64,000 nucleotides of DNA. Origin: Klebsiella aerogenes. Lineage in GTDB: Bacteria; Pseudomonadota; Gammaproteobacteria; Enterobacterales; Enterobacteriaceae. The position numbers and the translations under genes are program-made. The first letter of the stretch is position 1; each line of letters begins with the position of its first letter. Where the stretch lies: the NCBI GenBank assembly GCA_029027985.1, contig CP119076.1, forward strand, positions 4,462,422 to 4,526,421. Direction: 5' to 3'. A model generated the notes under the pieces. The model saw only the letters and a program-made list of their open reading frames with translations, ran no database searches and had not been told where the DNA came from. Shown here piece after piece: positions 20,213 to 31,697 of the stretch.

Positions 20213-20925
20213 AGATGTTGCAGGAAGAACGCTGAGGTCGCCGCCAGCGCTTCCGGCGTAATGCGGTGGCGAACCCCCTTCTGCCACAGACAGGTCAGGT
20301 TTTCCGTCAGCCCGTTCTGCGTTAGCGCCTGCTGCAGGCGGAAGGTGTCGCCAGGCGGCACCACATCGTCGGCATCGCCATGCCACAGCAACAACGGCTT
20401 CTCAGCTAACGCGGCCAGCTGATGACCCACGTCCCACTCCGTCAGGCTCGCCGTATCGAAGTCAGGCGACGGGAACAGCGTCTGCGCAAGCGAGCTGAAA
20501 TAACCCGACCCCATCAGGCAGGCGACGCATTTAAGCTCTGGATGATGGGTCATGATGCCCAGCGCGGTCATCCCGCCCATCGAGGCACCAGCGACCGCCA
20601 GCCGATCGCCGTCCAGCCAGCCCTCGGCGATAATCGCTTCACGTAACTGAGGAAACTCAATAAAATTCTGCCGTAGTATTGGCCAAAAGCGCTGCATCCG
20701 CCCAGCGTCGTCGCCATGATAGCGGGCGCCGTGTTCGGCGGCGTCCGGCATAATCACCCGGAAACCGGCCTCGGCCAGCGCGACGGCAAAGTAGCTGTAA
20801 ACCAGCTTCGAAGAGGTAAAGCCGTGATAGAAGACGATAACCGGCAGAGGCGTATCCGCCATTCCCTGCGGGCAGGCATGAATCACTTCTCCGCCCGCCA
20901 GGTTGCGCATTTCGAGTGTAATCAT
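20209..20925 (-). CDS. yjfP: YjfP, alpha/beta-hydrolase esterase
   Basis: 238 residues. Catalytic nucleophile in the G-x-S-x-G elbow [11 protein letters not shown], oxyanion region [25 protein letters not shown], acid in [17 protein letters not shown] and histidine in [12 protein letters not shown]. coli YjfP is a carboxylesterase acting on short acyl chains and some sugar esters. No signal peptide. It is convergent with ulaR, overlapping by 4 bp. Confidence 0.92.
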   Translation of the reverse strand: MITLEMRNLAGGEVIHACPQGMADTPLPVIVFYHGFTSSKLVYSYFAVALAEAGFRVIMPDAAEHGARYHGDDAGRMQRFWPILRQNFIEFPQLREAIIAEGWLDGDRLAVAGASMGGMTALGIMTHHPELKCVACLMGSGYFSSLAQTLFPSPDFDTASLTEWDVGHQLAALAEKPLLLWHGDADDVVPPGDTFRLQQALTQNGLTENLTCLWQKGVRHRITPEALAATSAFFLQHL

Positions 20926-21134
20926 TTATCGTTTCCTTCTTTATAGTGGCACGGCGCAGCGCACAAAAAACAATCACCAGAGCGCTGGTTTTACCGTGAA
21001 TGATAATGTTGAGAGCTCGGTTACGCTTTCATAACATTTTCATTCGAAAATCGCGCGACAGATAACAATTCGGGAACATTCCCCGGAAATGATGTTCAGG
21101 CTACCACTACACTATCACTATCAGGAAGCGAGAT

Positions 21135-21443
21135 ATGGTTATGCGTAGGTTTACACCGTGGTTACTGGTTCTCGTCTTAAGCGGATGTAGCATCCTGCAG
21201 GGTACGCCGGAGGCACCGCCGCCAGCAAGCGACCATCCACAGGAGATTCGTCGCAATCAGACGATGGGTCTACAGAAGATGGGCACCGTCAGCGTGCTGA
21301 TGTACGGTTCGCCGATGGACGTCGAGACCGCGTTGAAAGCCAGAGCAGAAGCCGCCAGAGCGGATTACTACGTCATCGTTATGATTGATGACACCATGGT
21401 GCCCGGCCAGTGGTATTCGCAAGCGATTCTGTACCATAAATAG
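21135..21443 (+). CDS. bsmA: BsmA, DUF1471 lipoprotein (biofilm/peroxide stress)
   Basis: 102 residues. The lipobox LVLSGC (Cys18) makes the mature protein start with Cys-Ser-Ile; the second residue is not Asp, so outer-membrane sorting is predicted. The DUF1471 pattern follows: LQKMGTVSVLMYGSPMDVETALKARAEAARADYYVIVMI...WYSQAILYHK. E. coli BsmA affects biofilm formation and peroxide or acid stress tolerance. AGGAAG precedes the chosen ATG; a second ATG is two codons in. Confidence 0.88.
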   Translation: MVMRRFTPWLLVLVLSGCSILQGTPEAPPPASDHPQEIRRNQTMGLQKMGTVSVLMYGSPMDVETALKARAEAARADYYVIVMIDDTMVPGQWYSQAILYHK

Positions 21444-21583
21444 CAGTGCGATGCGTTTTTAATCAGCTTTACACTGCTTTGCGTCCATTCACGTTTTCCT
21501 GCGCATAATAACGTTCGGCCAGCCTTTCTGGCAGGACGTTAGCAAACGGACTGCCCTCGGGATTACGTGAAATGGAGCTGACG

Positions 21584-21859
21584 ATGAAACGATCATTGAC
21601 CTTACCCAGCCTGTTGCTGACCACAGCGACGGCCAACACTTCCGCTCAATCAGCCGAATTCGCCAGTGCGGATTGCGTCACCGGCCTGAACGAAATTGGT
21701 CTGATTTCCGTCAATAATATTTCCGGCAGTCAGCAGGATGTCGAGCATGCCATCGCCGTGAAGGCCGATGAGCAGGGCGCTTCCTGGTATCGTATCGTCC
21801 AGATGTATGAAGAGCCGCAGCCTGATAACTGGCGGGTGCAGGCCATCCTCTACGCCTGA
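21584..21859 (+). CDS. yjfN: YjfN, DUF1471 periplasmic protein
   Basis: 91 residues from MKRSLTL, placed by GGAG six bases in front; a further ATG 12 bp upstream overlaps that site. Signal peptide to about residue 22, then the mature domain from about AEFASADCVTGLNEIGLISV to DNWRVQAILYA. E. coli YjfN has been reported to activate the protease DegP under envelope stress; I recall this but cannot check it here. The stop codon runs 10 bp into the 3' end of the convergent aidB. Confidence 0.86.
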   Translation: MKRSLTLPSLLLTTATANTSAQSAEFASADCVTGLNEIGLISVNNISGSQQDVEHAIAVKADEQGASWYRIVQMYEEPQPDNWRVQAILYA

Positions 21860-23487
21860 GGCGCCTGACGCCCGCGTCCCATCGCCCGTAGCAGCAGATC
21901 GTCCAGCGTCTGAACATCGAGTCGGATGTCGCCTCGCGTATCCAGCATCATCCGACACCAGGCCTGAGCCAAAGGCGGCGAAGCAAAGCGCAGCATCTGC
22001 GCCCCCGCCCCCAGGCGATACACCAGGCGGGTTATTTCACGCCCCTGTTCCTCTGCCGGTCGTCGCAGTAGCTGCTGAAGCTGCCGCCATGCGCGATCAT
22101 AGTGCCGGTTCTGCCCTTTCACTTCCGCACACTCCGTCGCCAGCAGCTCCAGCGCTGCGGGTTGCTTGCCAAGTACCCGCATGACATCGAGGCACATAAT
22201 ATTGCCGGAACCCTCCCAGATGCTATTGACCGGCATCTCACGGTACAGGCGCGGCAACTCGCTCTCTTCGCAATAACCAATCCCCCCCAGCACTTCCATC
22301 GCCTCAGCGACAAACGGCATACCGGCGCGACAGATGGCAAACTTCGCGGCTGGCGTAAACAGTCGCGCCCACAGCGCTTCTTGCGCGTCAACGCGCCGAT
22401 CCCAGGCGCGGGCCAGGCGGAACATAAAAGCGGTTTGTCCTTCCAGGCGTAACGCCATCCGCCCCAGCACCTGACGCATCATCGGTTGATCGACCAGATT
22501 TTTACCGAACGCCTGGCGTTGCAACGCATGGTACAACGCCACCGAATAAGCGCGACGCATCAGCGCATGGCTACCGGCGGCACAATCGAAGCGGGTCAGC
22601 GCGCCCATCTTGAGGATTTGCCGCACGCCATCGCCCTCTTCCCCCACCAGCCATCCGCAGGCGTCAAAGAACTCGACTTCACCGCTGGCGTTGGATCGGT
22701 TACCTAATTTATCTTTCAGCCTCTCCAGGCGGACGCCATTACGCTGACCATCGGGTAAAAAACGCGGCACAAAGAAGCAGGAGAGCCCGCCCGGCGTCTG
22801 GGCGAGCACCAGATGAGCATCGCTTTGCGGCGCTGAGAAGAACCATTTATGCCCCACCAGCCGATAGTATCCCTCCGCCGTTTTCTCCGCCCGGGTGGTA
22901 TTGCTGAGCACATCAGATCCCCCCTGTTTTTCCGTCATCCCCATGCCGATCAGCAACCCTCGTTTCTGATCGCCGGGCGCAAGGTGCGGATCATAGCGAT
23001 CGCTGAGCAACGGCGGCAGCCAGTCGCCAAAGGCGGCGGGTAGCGCGTGCTGGAGCAGCGGCGTGGCGGCGAAGGTCATGGTTATCGGGCACAGCGTCCC
23101 CGCCTCAACCTGCGCATGCAGCATAAAGCGAGCGGTTCGAGCGACAAACGATCCGCTGCGGGCATCGTCCTGCCAGGCCAGATTATGTACCCGGTTGGCG
23201 CATAGCCCCTGCATCAACAGGTGCCAGGCAGGATGAAAACGCACGTCGTCCAGGCGAGCGCCGGTGGCGTCATAACGCAGCAGCTCCGGCGGATTACTAT
23301 TAGCCAACCGCCCCAGCTCCAGCGACTCCGCGGTACCCAACTGCTGGCCGATGCTGGCGAGCAGATCGCCGTCCCAACCGGCGCCTTCGCGCACCACCGC
23401 CTCGCGAAGCGCGGTATCGGATAAAAACAGATTGCTGTTGCACAGCGGCGTCGGTTGATTGAATACGGTATGCGTTTGCCAGTGCAT
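21850..23487 (-). CDS. aidB: AidB, acyl-CoA-dehydrogenase-like DNA-alkylation response protein
   Basis: 545 residues from MHWQTHTVFNQPTPL; GGAGGGAG lies before this ATG and the frame extends another 114 bp without support. FAD-binding acyl-CoA dehydrogenase folds are clear: LCPITMTFAATPLLQ, GMTEKQGGSDVLSNTT, GHKWFFSAPQSDAHL, KDKLGNRSNASGEVEF and VLGGIGYCEESELPRLYREMPVNSIWEGSGNIMCLDVMR. The C-terminal domain beyond the dehydrogenase core is the part that binds DNA in E. coli. AidB is induced by Ada during alkylation stress and is thought to protect or dispose of alkylated targets. Divergent from the MFS gene. Confidence 0.95.
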   Translation of the reverse strand: MHWQTHTVFNQPTPLCNSNLFLSDTALREAVVREGAGWDGDLLASIGQQLGTAESLELGRLANSNPPELLRYDATGARLDDVRFHPAWHLLMQGLCANRVHNLAWQDDARSGSFVARTARFMLHAQVEAGTLCPITMTFAATPLLQHALPAAFGDWLPPLLSDRYDPHLAPGDQKRGLLIGMGMTEKQGGSDVLSNTTRAEKTAEGYYRLVGHKWFFSAPQSDAHLVLAQTPGGLSCFFVPRFLPDGQRNGVRLERLKDKLGNRSNASGEVEFFDACGWLVGEEGDGVRQILKMGALTRFDCAAGSHALMRRAYSVALYHALQRQAFGKNLVDQPMMRQVLGRMALRLEGQTAFMFRLARAWDRRVDAQEALWARLFTPAAKFAICRAGMPFVAEAMEVLGGIGYCEESELPRLYREMPVNSIWEGSGNIMCLDVMRVLGKQPAALELLATECAEVKGQNRHYDRAWRQLQQLLRRPAEEQGREITRLVYRLGAGAQMLRFASPPLAQAWCRMMLDTRGDIRLDVQTLDDLLLRAMGRGRQAPQA

Positions 23488-23681
23488 GGTGTCTCCCTCC
23501 GTCAATGGCGTTGCATTAAGTATGGTCACCCACGCCAAACCTCGCTCGCGAAAGCGGTCACAAAAAAACCGCGACGCCTTCGTGAAGCCCATCACAGGCA
23601 TAAGAATTTAAAATTTTCTCTACAGAAATGTATGGAATAATTTATTCATTCGTTACTACTTTGTTCGAATCGAGACTCCCT

Positions 23682-24977
23682 ATGCAAACCGCCAGCACAA
23701 CGTCGGCGGCGCAGAAACGCGCGCTGATCGCCGGTTCTATCGGCAACTTTATTGAATGGTACGAGTTCGCAGTCTATGGCTTTCTGGCCACGGTGATCGC
23801 GAAAAACTTCTTTCAGCTAACGGGGGAAGCGCCGCTTACGGGGCTCATTCTGACCTACGCCTCCTTCGCGATTGCCTTTTTCTTTCGCCCGTTAGGGGCC
23901 GTCGTATTTGGCCGTCTGGGCGACCGTATTGGCCGCAAGCCGACGCTGATTATCGTGCTGGTAATGATGACGCTGGCGACGACAGCCATCGGCCTGGTAC
24001 CGGTTTACGCCAGTATCGGTATTGCCGCGCCGCTCATTCTGACCGGGTTGCGTATTCTGCAGGGGCTGTTTGCCGGCGGCGAGTATGGCGGCGCGGTGTC
24101 GCTGATGACCGAGTTCGCCCCTAAAGGTAAGCGCGGGTTGTATGGCGCCTGGCAATCCTTTACCGTCGCGCTAGGGCTATTGGCTGGCGCGGGTGTCGTG
24201 GCGCTGATGTCCGCCGTGCTCACCCCGGAAGCGCTCCACGACTGGGGCTGGCGGATCCCCTTTTTCCTCGCCATCCCGATGGGGATCGTCGCGCTGTGGC
24301 TACGGCTGAAGATGGAAGAAACGCCAGGCTTTTTGCGCCAACAAGAGAGCGCATCGCCAGCCGCAACCAGCGCCAACCTGAGCCAAACCATCAAAGCGAT
24401 TTTCATCGGCATTGGTCGGCTAATGGTGTGGTCAGCGGCGGGTTATACCTATCTGGTGATCATGCCCTCGTACTTACAGTCCGCGCTGCATACCGGCTTT
24501 AATCAGGCGCTGCTAATTGCGGTGATTTCCAACATTGGCTTCGCCATCACTATCCTGCCTGCCGGGATGCTCAGCGATAAGTGGGGACGCCGTCGGGTGA
24601 TGGTGGCTGCTGCCGTATTACTGCTGGTGCTGGCGTTGCCATTGTTGAAAGTATTGCAGGCGGAAAGCAGTACCCTGCTGGTGAAAGGTATTGTGGTGCT
24701 GATTGCGGGTGGATTAGTGGGGATTCTGGCAGGACCGGGGCCCGCGATGCTGGCGGAGATGTTCCCGACCAGAGTACGTTACACCGGCCTGGGATTAGCC
24801 TATTCGCTCTCGAACGCCGTGTTCTCCGGCTGCGCCGGATTGATTATTACCGGCCTGATTAAACAGACCGGTAACCTGGATATTCCGGCGTATTACGTCA
24901 TGGCGACAGCTGTCGTCAGTATCGCCGCGCTAATGACGCTCAATAAGAACGACCATTTGCGCACGCTGGATGACTAG
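23682..24977 (+). CDS. MHS-family MFS transporter (metabolite:H+ symporter type)
   Basis: 431 residues from MQTASTTSAAQKRALIAGS; 18 more in-frame codons upstream lack support. Twelve helices. The metabolite:H+ symporter signature is strong: GSIGNFIEWYEFAVYGFLATVIAKNFF, FRPLGAVVFGRLGDRIGRKPTL, GGEYGGAVSLMTEFAPKGKRGLYGAWQ, and the second-half repeat MLSDKWGRRRVMV. Relatives (ProP, ShiA, KgtP) import betaine, shikimate or 2-oxoglutarate. There is no adjacent enzyme or regulator to suggest the substrate. E. coli lacks this gene between aidB and rlmB. Confidence 0.85.
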   Translation: MQTASTTSAAQKRALIAGSIGNFIEWYEFAVYGFLATVIAKNFFQLTGEAPLTGLILTYASFAIAFFFRPLGAVVFGRLGDRIGRKPTLIIVLVMMTLATTAIGLVPVYASIGIAAPLILTGLRILQGLFAGGEYGGAVSLMTEFAPKGKRGLYGAWQSFTVALGLLAGAGVVALMSAVLTPEALHDWGWRIPFFLAIPMGIVALWLRLKMEETPGFLRQQESASPAATSANLSQTIKAIFIGIGRLMVWSAAGYTYLVIMPSYLQSALHTGFNQALLIAVISNIGFAITILPAGMLSDKWGRRRVMVAAAVLLLVLALPLLKVLQAESSTLLVKGIVVLIAGGLVGILAGPGPAMLAEMFPTRVRYTGLGLAYSLSNAVFSGCAGLIITGLIKQTGNLDIPAYYVMATAVVSIAALMTLNKNDHLRTLDD

Positions 24978-24997
24978 CTAACCGCGCCAGCGGCGGC

Positions 24998-25729
24998 TTA
25001 GCTGCGCTGGCGCACCGCTTCAAACAGGCAGATACCGGTCGCCACGGAAACGTTCAGCGACGAGACGCTGCCAGCCATCGGGATGCTAATCAGTTCATCG
25101 CAATGCTCGCGGGTCAGACGACGCATACCTTCGCCTTCCGCGCCCATCACCAGCGCCATCGGGCCGGTCATTTTGCTCTGGAACAACGTATGGTCGGCTT
25201 CGCCAGCGGTGCCGACGATCCACACGTTTTCTTCCTGCAGCAGACGCATGGTCCGTGCCAGGTTGGTCACGCGGATCAGCGGTACGCTTTCCGCCGCGCC
25301 GCAGGCGACTTTCTTCGCCGTCGCGTTGAGCTGAGCGGAACGATCTCTCGGCACAATCACCGCATGCACCCCAGCCGCGTCGGCGCTACGCAGGCAGGCG
25401 CCGAGGTTGTGCGGGTCGGTTACGCCGTCGAGGATCAGCAGGAACGGCTGATCGAACTGCGCCAGCAGATCCGGCAGATCGTTCTCCTGGTACTGACGAC
25501 CCGGCTTCACGCGGGCAATAATCCCCTGGTGTACCGCGCCTTCGCTTTTCTCGTCGAGGTACTGGCGGCTGGCGACCTGAATCACCACGCCCTGCGCTTC
25601 GAGGGCATGGATCAGCGGCAGCAGACGCTTATCCTCACGGCCTTTCAGAATAAAAACTTCCTGAAAACGCTCAGGTGCGCGTTCCAGCAGTGCCTGCACC
25701 GCATGGATGCCGTAAATCATTTCACTCAT
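24998..25729 (-). CDS. rlmB: RlmB, 23S rRNA Gm2251 2'-O-methyltransferase
   Basis: 243 residues. The N-terminal SpoU substrate-binding domain (about 1-75; [23 protein letters not shown]) is followed by a SPOUT trefoil-knot catalytic domain with [46 protein letters not shown] and [24 protein letters not shown]. It uses SAM to methylate G2251 in the P-loop of 23S rRNA. It follows rnr on the same strand after an 81-bp gap with a stem-loop. Confidence 0.97.
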   Translation of the reverse strand: MSEMIYGIHAVQALLERAPERFQEVFILKGREDKRLLPLIHALEAQGVVIQVASRQYLDEKSEGAVHQGIIARVKPGRQYQENDLPDLLAQFDQPFLLILDGVTDPHNLGACLRSADAAGVHAVIVPRDRSAQLNATAKKVACGAAESVPLIRVTNLARTMRLLQEENVWIVGTAGEADHTLFQSKMTGPMALVMGAEGEGMRRLTREHCDELISIPMAGSVSSLNVSVATGICLFEAVRQRS

Positions 25730-25758
25730 TGATGTACTCGTTTTAGGTTCTGTTATCC

Positions 25759-25806
25759 GTCCCCTTCACCCCGTCCTGCGTCAGCAGGTATCAGGATGAA
25801 GGGACG
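25759..25806 (-). terminator. Stem-loop between rnr and rlmB
   Basis: CGTCCCCTTCA (25759-25769) pairs with TGAAGGGACG (25797-25806) with one bulge, enclosing a shorter TCCTG-type inner stem. No T-run follows on the minus strand, so it may be a processing or attenuation hairpin in the nsrR-rnr-rlmB transcript. Confidence 0.45.
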
Positions 25807-25810
25807 TCAA

Positions 25811-28252
25811 TCACTCGGCGTTTTTCTTCTTCGCCGCGCGCTTGGCTTTGGTCGCGGCGGCGATTTTCTGCGTTTTCGCCGACGGTTTTTTCGCTTTCTT
25901 CTCGCCTTTCGGCTTCGCTTTTGCCTTGTCCTTTTCCTTGCGGAAGGCGCTATCCGGCTCGAAGTTTACCTGCTTACCAACCTGACGACGACGGCCGCCG
26001 CCGCTTTTACCCGGCGCGCCCTTTTTCACTTTCTCACGCGCAGTTTTACCGACGTTACGCGGGCCGCGTTCGCTGGAAATCAGGCTGAAATCAATCTTAC
26101 GCTCGTCCATATTGACGGCTTCCACGCGCACTTCCACGCGGTCGCCCAGACGGTAAGTCTGGCCGCCAGACTCGCCAATCAATCGCTGGCCGACCTGGTC
26201 GAAGCGATAGTAGTCGTTATCCAGCGAAGAGACGTGCACCAGGCCATCGATAAACAGATCGTTCAGGCGAACGAAGAAACCAAAGCCGGTGACGCTGGCA
26301 ATCACGCCAGAGAAGGTGTTACCCACCTGATCCTGCATGAAGTCGCATTTCAGCCAATCGGACACTTCGCGCGTCGCTTCATCGGCGCGGCGTTCGGTCA
26401 TCGAACAGTGCTCGCCTAACTGCAGCATCTCTTCCATGCTGTAGTGCCAACCGCCGGTCTCGGTGCTGTTGCCTTTGTGTCCCTGCTCTTTCGCCAGCAG
26501 ATACTTAATAGCGCGGTGCAGCGACAGGTCAGGATAGCGGCGGATCGGCGAGGTAAAGTGGGCGTATGACTGCAGCGCCAGGCCGAAGTGGCCGCGGTTT
26601 TCCGGGTCATAAACCGCCTGCTTCATGGAGCGCAGCAACATGGTCTGCAGCATTTCCGCATCCGGACGATCGGCGATGGAGGTCAGCAGCTCAGCGTAGT
26701 CGCGCGGCTCCGGCTTGTTACCGCCCGGCAGCTCCAGCCCCAGCTCCGCCAGAACGGTACGGAATGAGGTGATCGCTTCGGTGCTTGGCTTATCGTGAAT
26801 ACGGAACAGCGCGGGCTCCTGCGCCTTCTCAACAAAGCGCGCGGCGGAGATGTTCGCCAGAATCATGCACTCTTCAATCAGCTTGTGCGCATCATTACGC
26901 TGCGTCTGTTCGATACGTTCAATACGGCGCTCGGCGTTGAAGATGAATTTCGCTTCTTCGCTTTCAAATGAGATGCCGCCGCGCTCTTCGCGGGCGCCAT
27001 CCAGCACTTTGTAGAGGTTATGCAGCTCTTCAATATGCTTCACCAGCGGCGCGTAGTGCTCACGCAGCTCCTGATCGCCCTGCAGCATATGCCACACTTT
27101 GGTGTAAGTCAGGCGAGCGTGGGAGCTCATCACCGCCTCATAGAATTTATAGCCGGTCAGGCGGCCTTTTGACGAAATCGTCATTTCGCACACCATGCAC
27201 AGGCGATCAACCTGCGGGTTCAGCGAACACAGACCGTTAGACAGCACTTCCGGCAGCATCGGGACGACCTGTGAAGGGAAGTAGACTGAGGTACCACGGC
27301 TGCGCGCTTCGCCGTCCAGCGGCGTGCCAGGACGCACGTAGTAGCTCACGTCGGCGATAGCCACCCACAGACGCCAGCCGCCGCCGCGTTTCTTCTCGCA
27401 GTACACCGCATCATCAAAGTCGCGGGCGTCTTCGCCGTCAATAGTGACCAGCGGCAGAGAGCGCAGATCGACACGCCCGGCTTTCGCTTCTTCCGGTACC
27501 TGTTCTTTGAGACCGGAAACCTGTTTTTCTACCGCTGGTGGCCAGACGTAAGGGATTTCATGAGTACGCAGCGCCATATCAACAGCCATCCCGGTGCCCA
27601 TGTTGTCGCCCAGTACTTCAACAATTTTCCCGACCGCCTTGGTGCGGCGAGTTGGACGCTGGGTCAGTTCGACCACCACCACAAACCCCATCCGCGCGCC
27701 CATAATATCTTCAGGCGGGATCAGGATATCGAAGCTCAAACGGCTGTCGTCCGGCACCACGAAGCCCACGCCGGCATCAGTGAAGTAGCGGCCGACAATC
27801 TGGCTGGTTTTCGGCACCAGCACGCGAACAATGCGCGCTTCGCGACGGCCTTTACGGTCCGCGCCCAACGGCTGCGCCAGCACCTGGTCGCCGTGAATGC
27901 ACATTTTCATCTGTTCTGAGGACAGATACAGGTCGTCTTTACGCCCTTCGACGCGTAAAAAACCATAGCCGTCGCGATGGCCAATAACGATGCCTTTGAC
28001 TAAGTCGAGGCGTTCCGGCAGCGCATAGCACTGGCGGCGAGTGAAGACCAGCTGACCATCGCGCTCCATCGCGCGCAGGCGGCGACGCAGCGCTTCTATT
28101 TGTTCTTCACCCTCGATGTTTAACTCGATCGCCAGCTCATCGCGGCTGGCCGGTTTTTCACGTTTGGTTAAATGTTCGAGGATAAATTCCCGGCTTGGGA
28201 TTGGATTCGCGTACTTCTCAGCTTCGCGTTCCTGGAATGGATCTTGTGACAT
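25811..28252 (-). CDS. rnr: RNase R, 3'-5' exoribonuclease
   Basis: 813 residues from [14 protein letters not shown], matching E. coli; ACGGAGGAA lies before this ATG, and 16 more upstream codons are rejected. Domain order: N-terminal helix-turn-helix (20-80), two cold-shock domains (about 85-230), RNB catalytic domain (about 260-590) with the metal-binding [15 protein letters not shown], then S1 (about 645-725) and a Lys/Ala-rich tail. It degrades structured RNA, rRNA fragments and acts with tmRNA. Encoded just after nsrR, as in E. coli. Confidence 0.97.
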   Translation of the reverse strand: MSQDPFQEREAEKYANPIPSREFILEHLTKREKPASRDELAIELNIEGEEQIEALRRRLRAMERDGQLVFTRRQCYALPERLDLVKGIVIGHRDGYGFLRVEGRKDDLYLSSEQMKMCIHGDQVLAQPLGADRKGRREARIVRVLVPKTSQIVGRYFTDAGVGFVVPDDSRLSFDILIPPEDIMGARMGFVVVVELTQRPTRRTKAVGKIVEVLGDNMGTGMAVDMALRTHEIPYVWPPAVEKQVSGLKEQVPEEAKAGRVDLRSLPLVTIDGEDARDFDDAVYCEKKRGGGWRLWVAIADVSYYVRPGTPLDGEARSRGTSVYFPSQVVPMLPEVLSNGLCSLNPQVDRLCMVCEMTISSKGRLTGYKFYEAVMSSHARLTYTKVWHMLQGDQELREHYAPLVKHIEELHNLYKVLDGAREERGGISFESEEAKFIFNAERRIERIEQTQRNDAHKLIEECMILANISAARFVEKAQEPALFRIHDKPSTEAITSFRTVLAELGLELPGGNKPEPRDYAELLTSIADRPDAEMLQTMLLRSMKQAVYDPENRGHFGLALQSYAHFTSPIRRYPDLSLHRAIKYLLAKEQGHKGNSTETGGWHYSMEEMLQLGEHCSMTERRADEATREVSDWLKCDFMQDQVGNTFSGVIASVTGFGFFVRLNDLFIDGLVHVSSLDNDYYRFDQVGQRLIGESGGQTYRLGDRVEVRVEAVNMDERKIDFSLISSERGPRNVGKTAREKVKKGAPGKSGGGRRRQVGKQVNFEPDSAFRKEKDKAKAKPKGEKKAKKPSAKTQKIAAATKAKRAAKKKNAE

Positions 28253-28343
28253 ATCGGTTCCTCCGTAGTCATCTCCGATGAAAGTCTCAATGTTGTTCAC
28301 ACCGCCGCTTTGTTGGTTCTCTTTACGCTGCGGCGCGAATCAC

Positions 28344-28778
28344 TCAGGGCTTTTCTTCCACCAGTAATAATTTATATAGCGGTTGATTCTTTTCAACCAA
28401 ATCGGCCAACGTATAGTTATCCAATTCCTTCAGAAAACTTTGCGCGGCTTCAGCAAGTGCCTGTTTCAGGCGGCAAGCGGGAGTAATGTGGCAAAATTCG
28501 CTGCTGCAATTCACCAGCGATAACGGTTCCAGATCGCGCACAACATCACCCACGCGAATCATTTTAGCCGGCTTACCGAGGCGAATTCCTCCATTCTTTC
28601 CCCGCACGGCTGTCACGTAGCCAGCGCGGCTTAACTGATTGATTATTTTGACCATATGATTACGGGAAACGCCATAGACATCCGTCACCTCGGAAATACT
28701 GGTCATTCGGTCATCTGGCAACGACGCCATGTAAATCAGCGCGCGTAACCCATAATCGGTGAAACTCGTTAACTGCAC
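28344..28778 (-). CDS. nsrR: NsrR, nitric-oxide-sensing Rrf2-family repressor
   Basis: 144 residues starting at a GTG (as in E. coli) behind GAGGTTGAT. An N-terminal winged helix ([17 protein letters not shown] and [22 protein letters not shown]) is followed by the cluster-binding loop with Cys91, Cys96 and Cys102 in [17 protein letters not shown], the three ligands of its Fe-S cluster. Nitric oxide destroys the cluster and relieves repression. A predicted target, the ytfE box at 5255-5277, is in this window. First gene of nsrR-rnr-rlmB. Confidence 0.97.
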   Translation of the reverse strand: MQLTSFTDYGLRALIYMASLPDDRMTSISEVTDVYGVSRNHMVKIINQLSRAGYVTAVRGKNGGIRLGKPAKMIRVGDVVRDLEPLSLVNCSSEFCHITPACRLKQALAEAAQSFLKELDNYTLADLVEKNQPLYKLLLVEEKP

Positions 28779-28890
28779 ATCAACCTCAGGGTAAGGGGAA
28801 AGCGGTGAATCCGCGGGTATTAACTCTATTGATGATAAACCAGCCAGCGCTCAGGCCGCTAATTTATTTGAAATGGGGCGGGCGAACTGC

Positions 28891-28917
28891 AAAAACAAGG
28901 GCGCCCGAACGGCGCCC
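28891..28917 (-). terminator. Terminator of purA
   Basis: Stem GGGCGCC (28899-28905), loop CGAAC, GGCGCCC (28911-28917); on the minus strand it is followed by TTGTTTTT. It begins 11 bp beyond the purA stop. Confidence 0.88.
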
Positions 28918-28928
28918 CTGGATGATGA

Positions 28929-30250
<1,322 letters not shown>

Positions 30251-30330
30251 AAAAATGGATTCTACCACCGCTTTTTCAGAGTTACAGCACTTTTTGCACT
30301 CAAAACATCGCGAATACGATTGTTTTTTGA

Positions 30331-30528
30331 TCAGCCAATCGATTTCTTCAACATGTAGTAGATGACAATGCCAGCCACCACAAGACCACCGCCAAAACGG
30401 CGCAATAAATTATCCGGCAGTTGGCTCATCGTCGCCACCATTTTGCGCCAGGCGCGAGGATACAGCAGGGGGCCAAGGCCTTCGAGGACTAAAACCAGCG
30501 CCAATGCCAGCCAAATTGTTGCATTCAT
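30331..30528 (-). CDS. yjeT: YjeT, DUF2065 small inner-membrane protein
   Basis: 65 residues with two hydrophobic helices (about 3-20 and 45-60), separated by a basic stretch PRAWRKMVATMSQLPDNLLRRFG. Function unknown. Conserved downstream of hflC in enterobacteria and likely on the same transcript or just beyond the hflC terminator. Confidence 0.9.
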   Translation of the reverse strand: MNATIWLALALVLVLEGLGPLLYPRAWRKMVATMSQLPDNLLRRFGGGLVVAGIVIYYMLKKSIG

Positions 30529-30641
30529 TATTGATGACCCTTATAGGAAAACAAAACCACCGCATAAAAGAAAAATCAGAGCTTAATGTATTTCTGCGCG
30601 TGTTCAAGCGCGGCGCTAAATGCGCCATCTTCACCGGCATG

Positions 30642-30669
30642 AAAAAAGGCGCCTCTCACAAGGCGCCTT
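30642..30669 (-). terminator. Terminator of the hflC end of the superoperon
   Basis: Stem AAGGCGCC (30646-30653) with GGCGCCTT (30662-30669), loop TCTCACAA, then a minus-strand run of T (AAAAAA at 30642-30647). About 20 bp past the hflC stop. Confidence 0.88.
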
Positions 30670-30690
30670 CTCTTTTCACGCAAACTCAGC

Positions 30691-31695
30691 TTATTTACGT
30701 GCTGAATCCGGAGACCGCATGTAACGGAAGAAATCGCTATCCGGGCTGAGGACCATGACGTCCTGATTGCTCTGGAAGCTCTTCTCATAAGCGCGCAGGC
30801 TACGGATAAAGGCGTAGAAGCCCGGATCCTGACTGAATGCGTCAGCGAACAGTTTTGCTGATTCGGCATCGCCTTCACCGCGCAGGATTCGGCCCTGACG
30901 CTCGGCTTCCGCCAGCGTTTTGGTCACTTCATAGTCTGCCGTCGCGCGCAGTTTTTCCGCTTCTTCCTGACCTTGCGAACGATGACGACGTGCAACCGCT
31001 TCACGCTCGGCGCGCATACGGTTGTAGATCGCCTCAGACACTTCCGCCGGCAGGTTAATCTGCTTGATACGCACGTCAACGACTTCAATACCCAGCGCCG
31101 CCATACTGTTCGGGTTGATCACCTGAACTTTACCGTTCGTTTCGGCTTCGACACGTTCCGCCGCTTTCGCGATCGCGTCATCAGCAGCCGGAGTCGTCAC
31201 TTCATCTTCCGTGCCCGCAGAACCTGAGTTCAGCGCATCACGAACCTCCAGGGTCAAACGCCCGCGGGAGTCGGTAACGATATCTCTCACGTCCAGACGA
31301 CCGATTTCAGAACGCAGACGGTCAGAGAACTTACGCTTCAGCAGTACCTCGGCCTGGGAGACGTCGCCGCCGCCGGTCGCCAGATAGTAACGGCTGAAGT
31401 CGCTGATACGCCACTTGATGTAGGAGTCAACGATCAGGTCTTTCTTCTCTTTAGTGACGAAGCGGTCGGCCTGGTTGTCCATGGTCTGGATACGCGCATC
31501 CAGCATCTTCACAGATTCAATAAATGGAATCTTGAAGTGCAGGCCTGGCGCATACACCAATGGCTTGTTCTCATCGTCGCGCAGAACTTTGCCGAAACGC
31601 AGCGTAATGCCACGCTCGCCTTCTTTCACGACGAAAACCGACATGTAGAGCACTACCAGCACGACGACAATGATCGCGATAACAGATTTACGCAT
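30691..31695 (-). CDS. hflC: HflC, SPFH-domain regulator of FtsH
   Basis: 334 residues. N-terminal signal-anchor (about 4-21, VIAIIVVVLVVLYMSVFVV), a prohibitin/SPFH domain (about 20-230) starting KEGERGITLRFGKV, and a C-terminal coiled-coil region rich in Glu/Ala (REAVARRHRSQGQEEAEKLRA). HflC pairs with HflK in a periplasmic cage that modulates the membrane protease FtsH, and so affects lambda CII and misfolded membrane proteins. Starts 2 bp after hflK. Confidence 0.97.
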   Translation of the reverse strand: MRKSVIAIIVVVLVVLYMSVFVVKEGERGITLRFGKVLRDDENKPLVYAPGLHFKIPFIESVKMLDARIQTMDNQADRFVTKEKKDLIVDSYIKWRISDFSRYYLATGGGDVSQAEVLLKRKFSDRLRSEIGRLDVRDIVTDSRGRLTLEVRDALNSGSAGTEDEVTTPAADDAIAKAAERVEAETNGKVQVINPNSMAALGIEVVDVRIKQINLPAEVSEAIYNRMRAEREAVARRHRSQGQEEAEKLRATADYEVTKTLAEAERQGRILRGEGDAESAKLFADAFSQDPGFYAFIRSLRAYEKSFQSNQDVMVLSPDSDFFRYMRSPDSARK

Positions 31696-31697
31696 CG

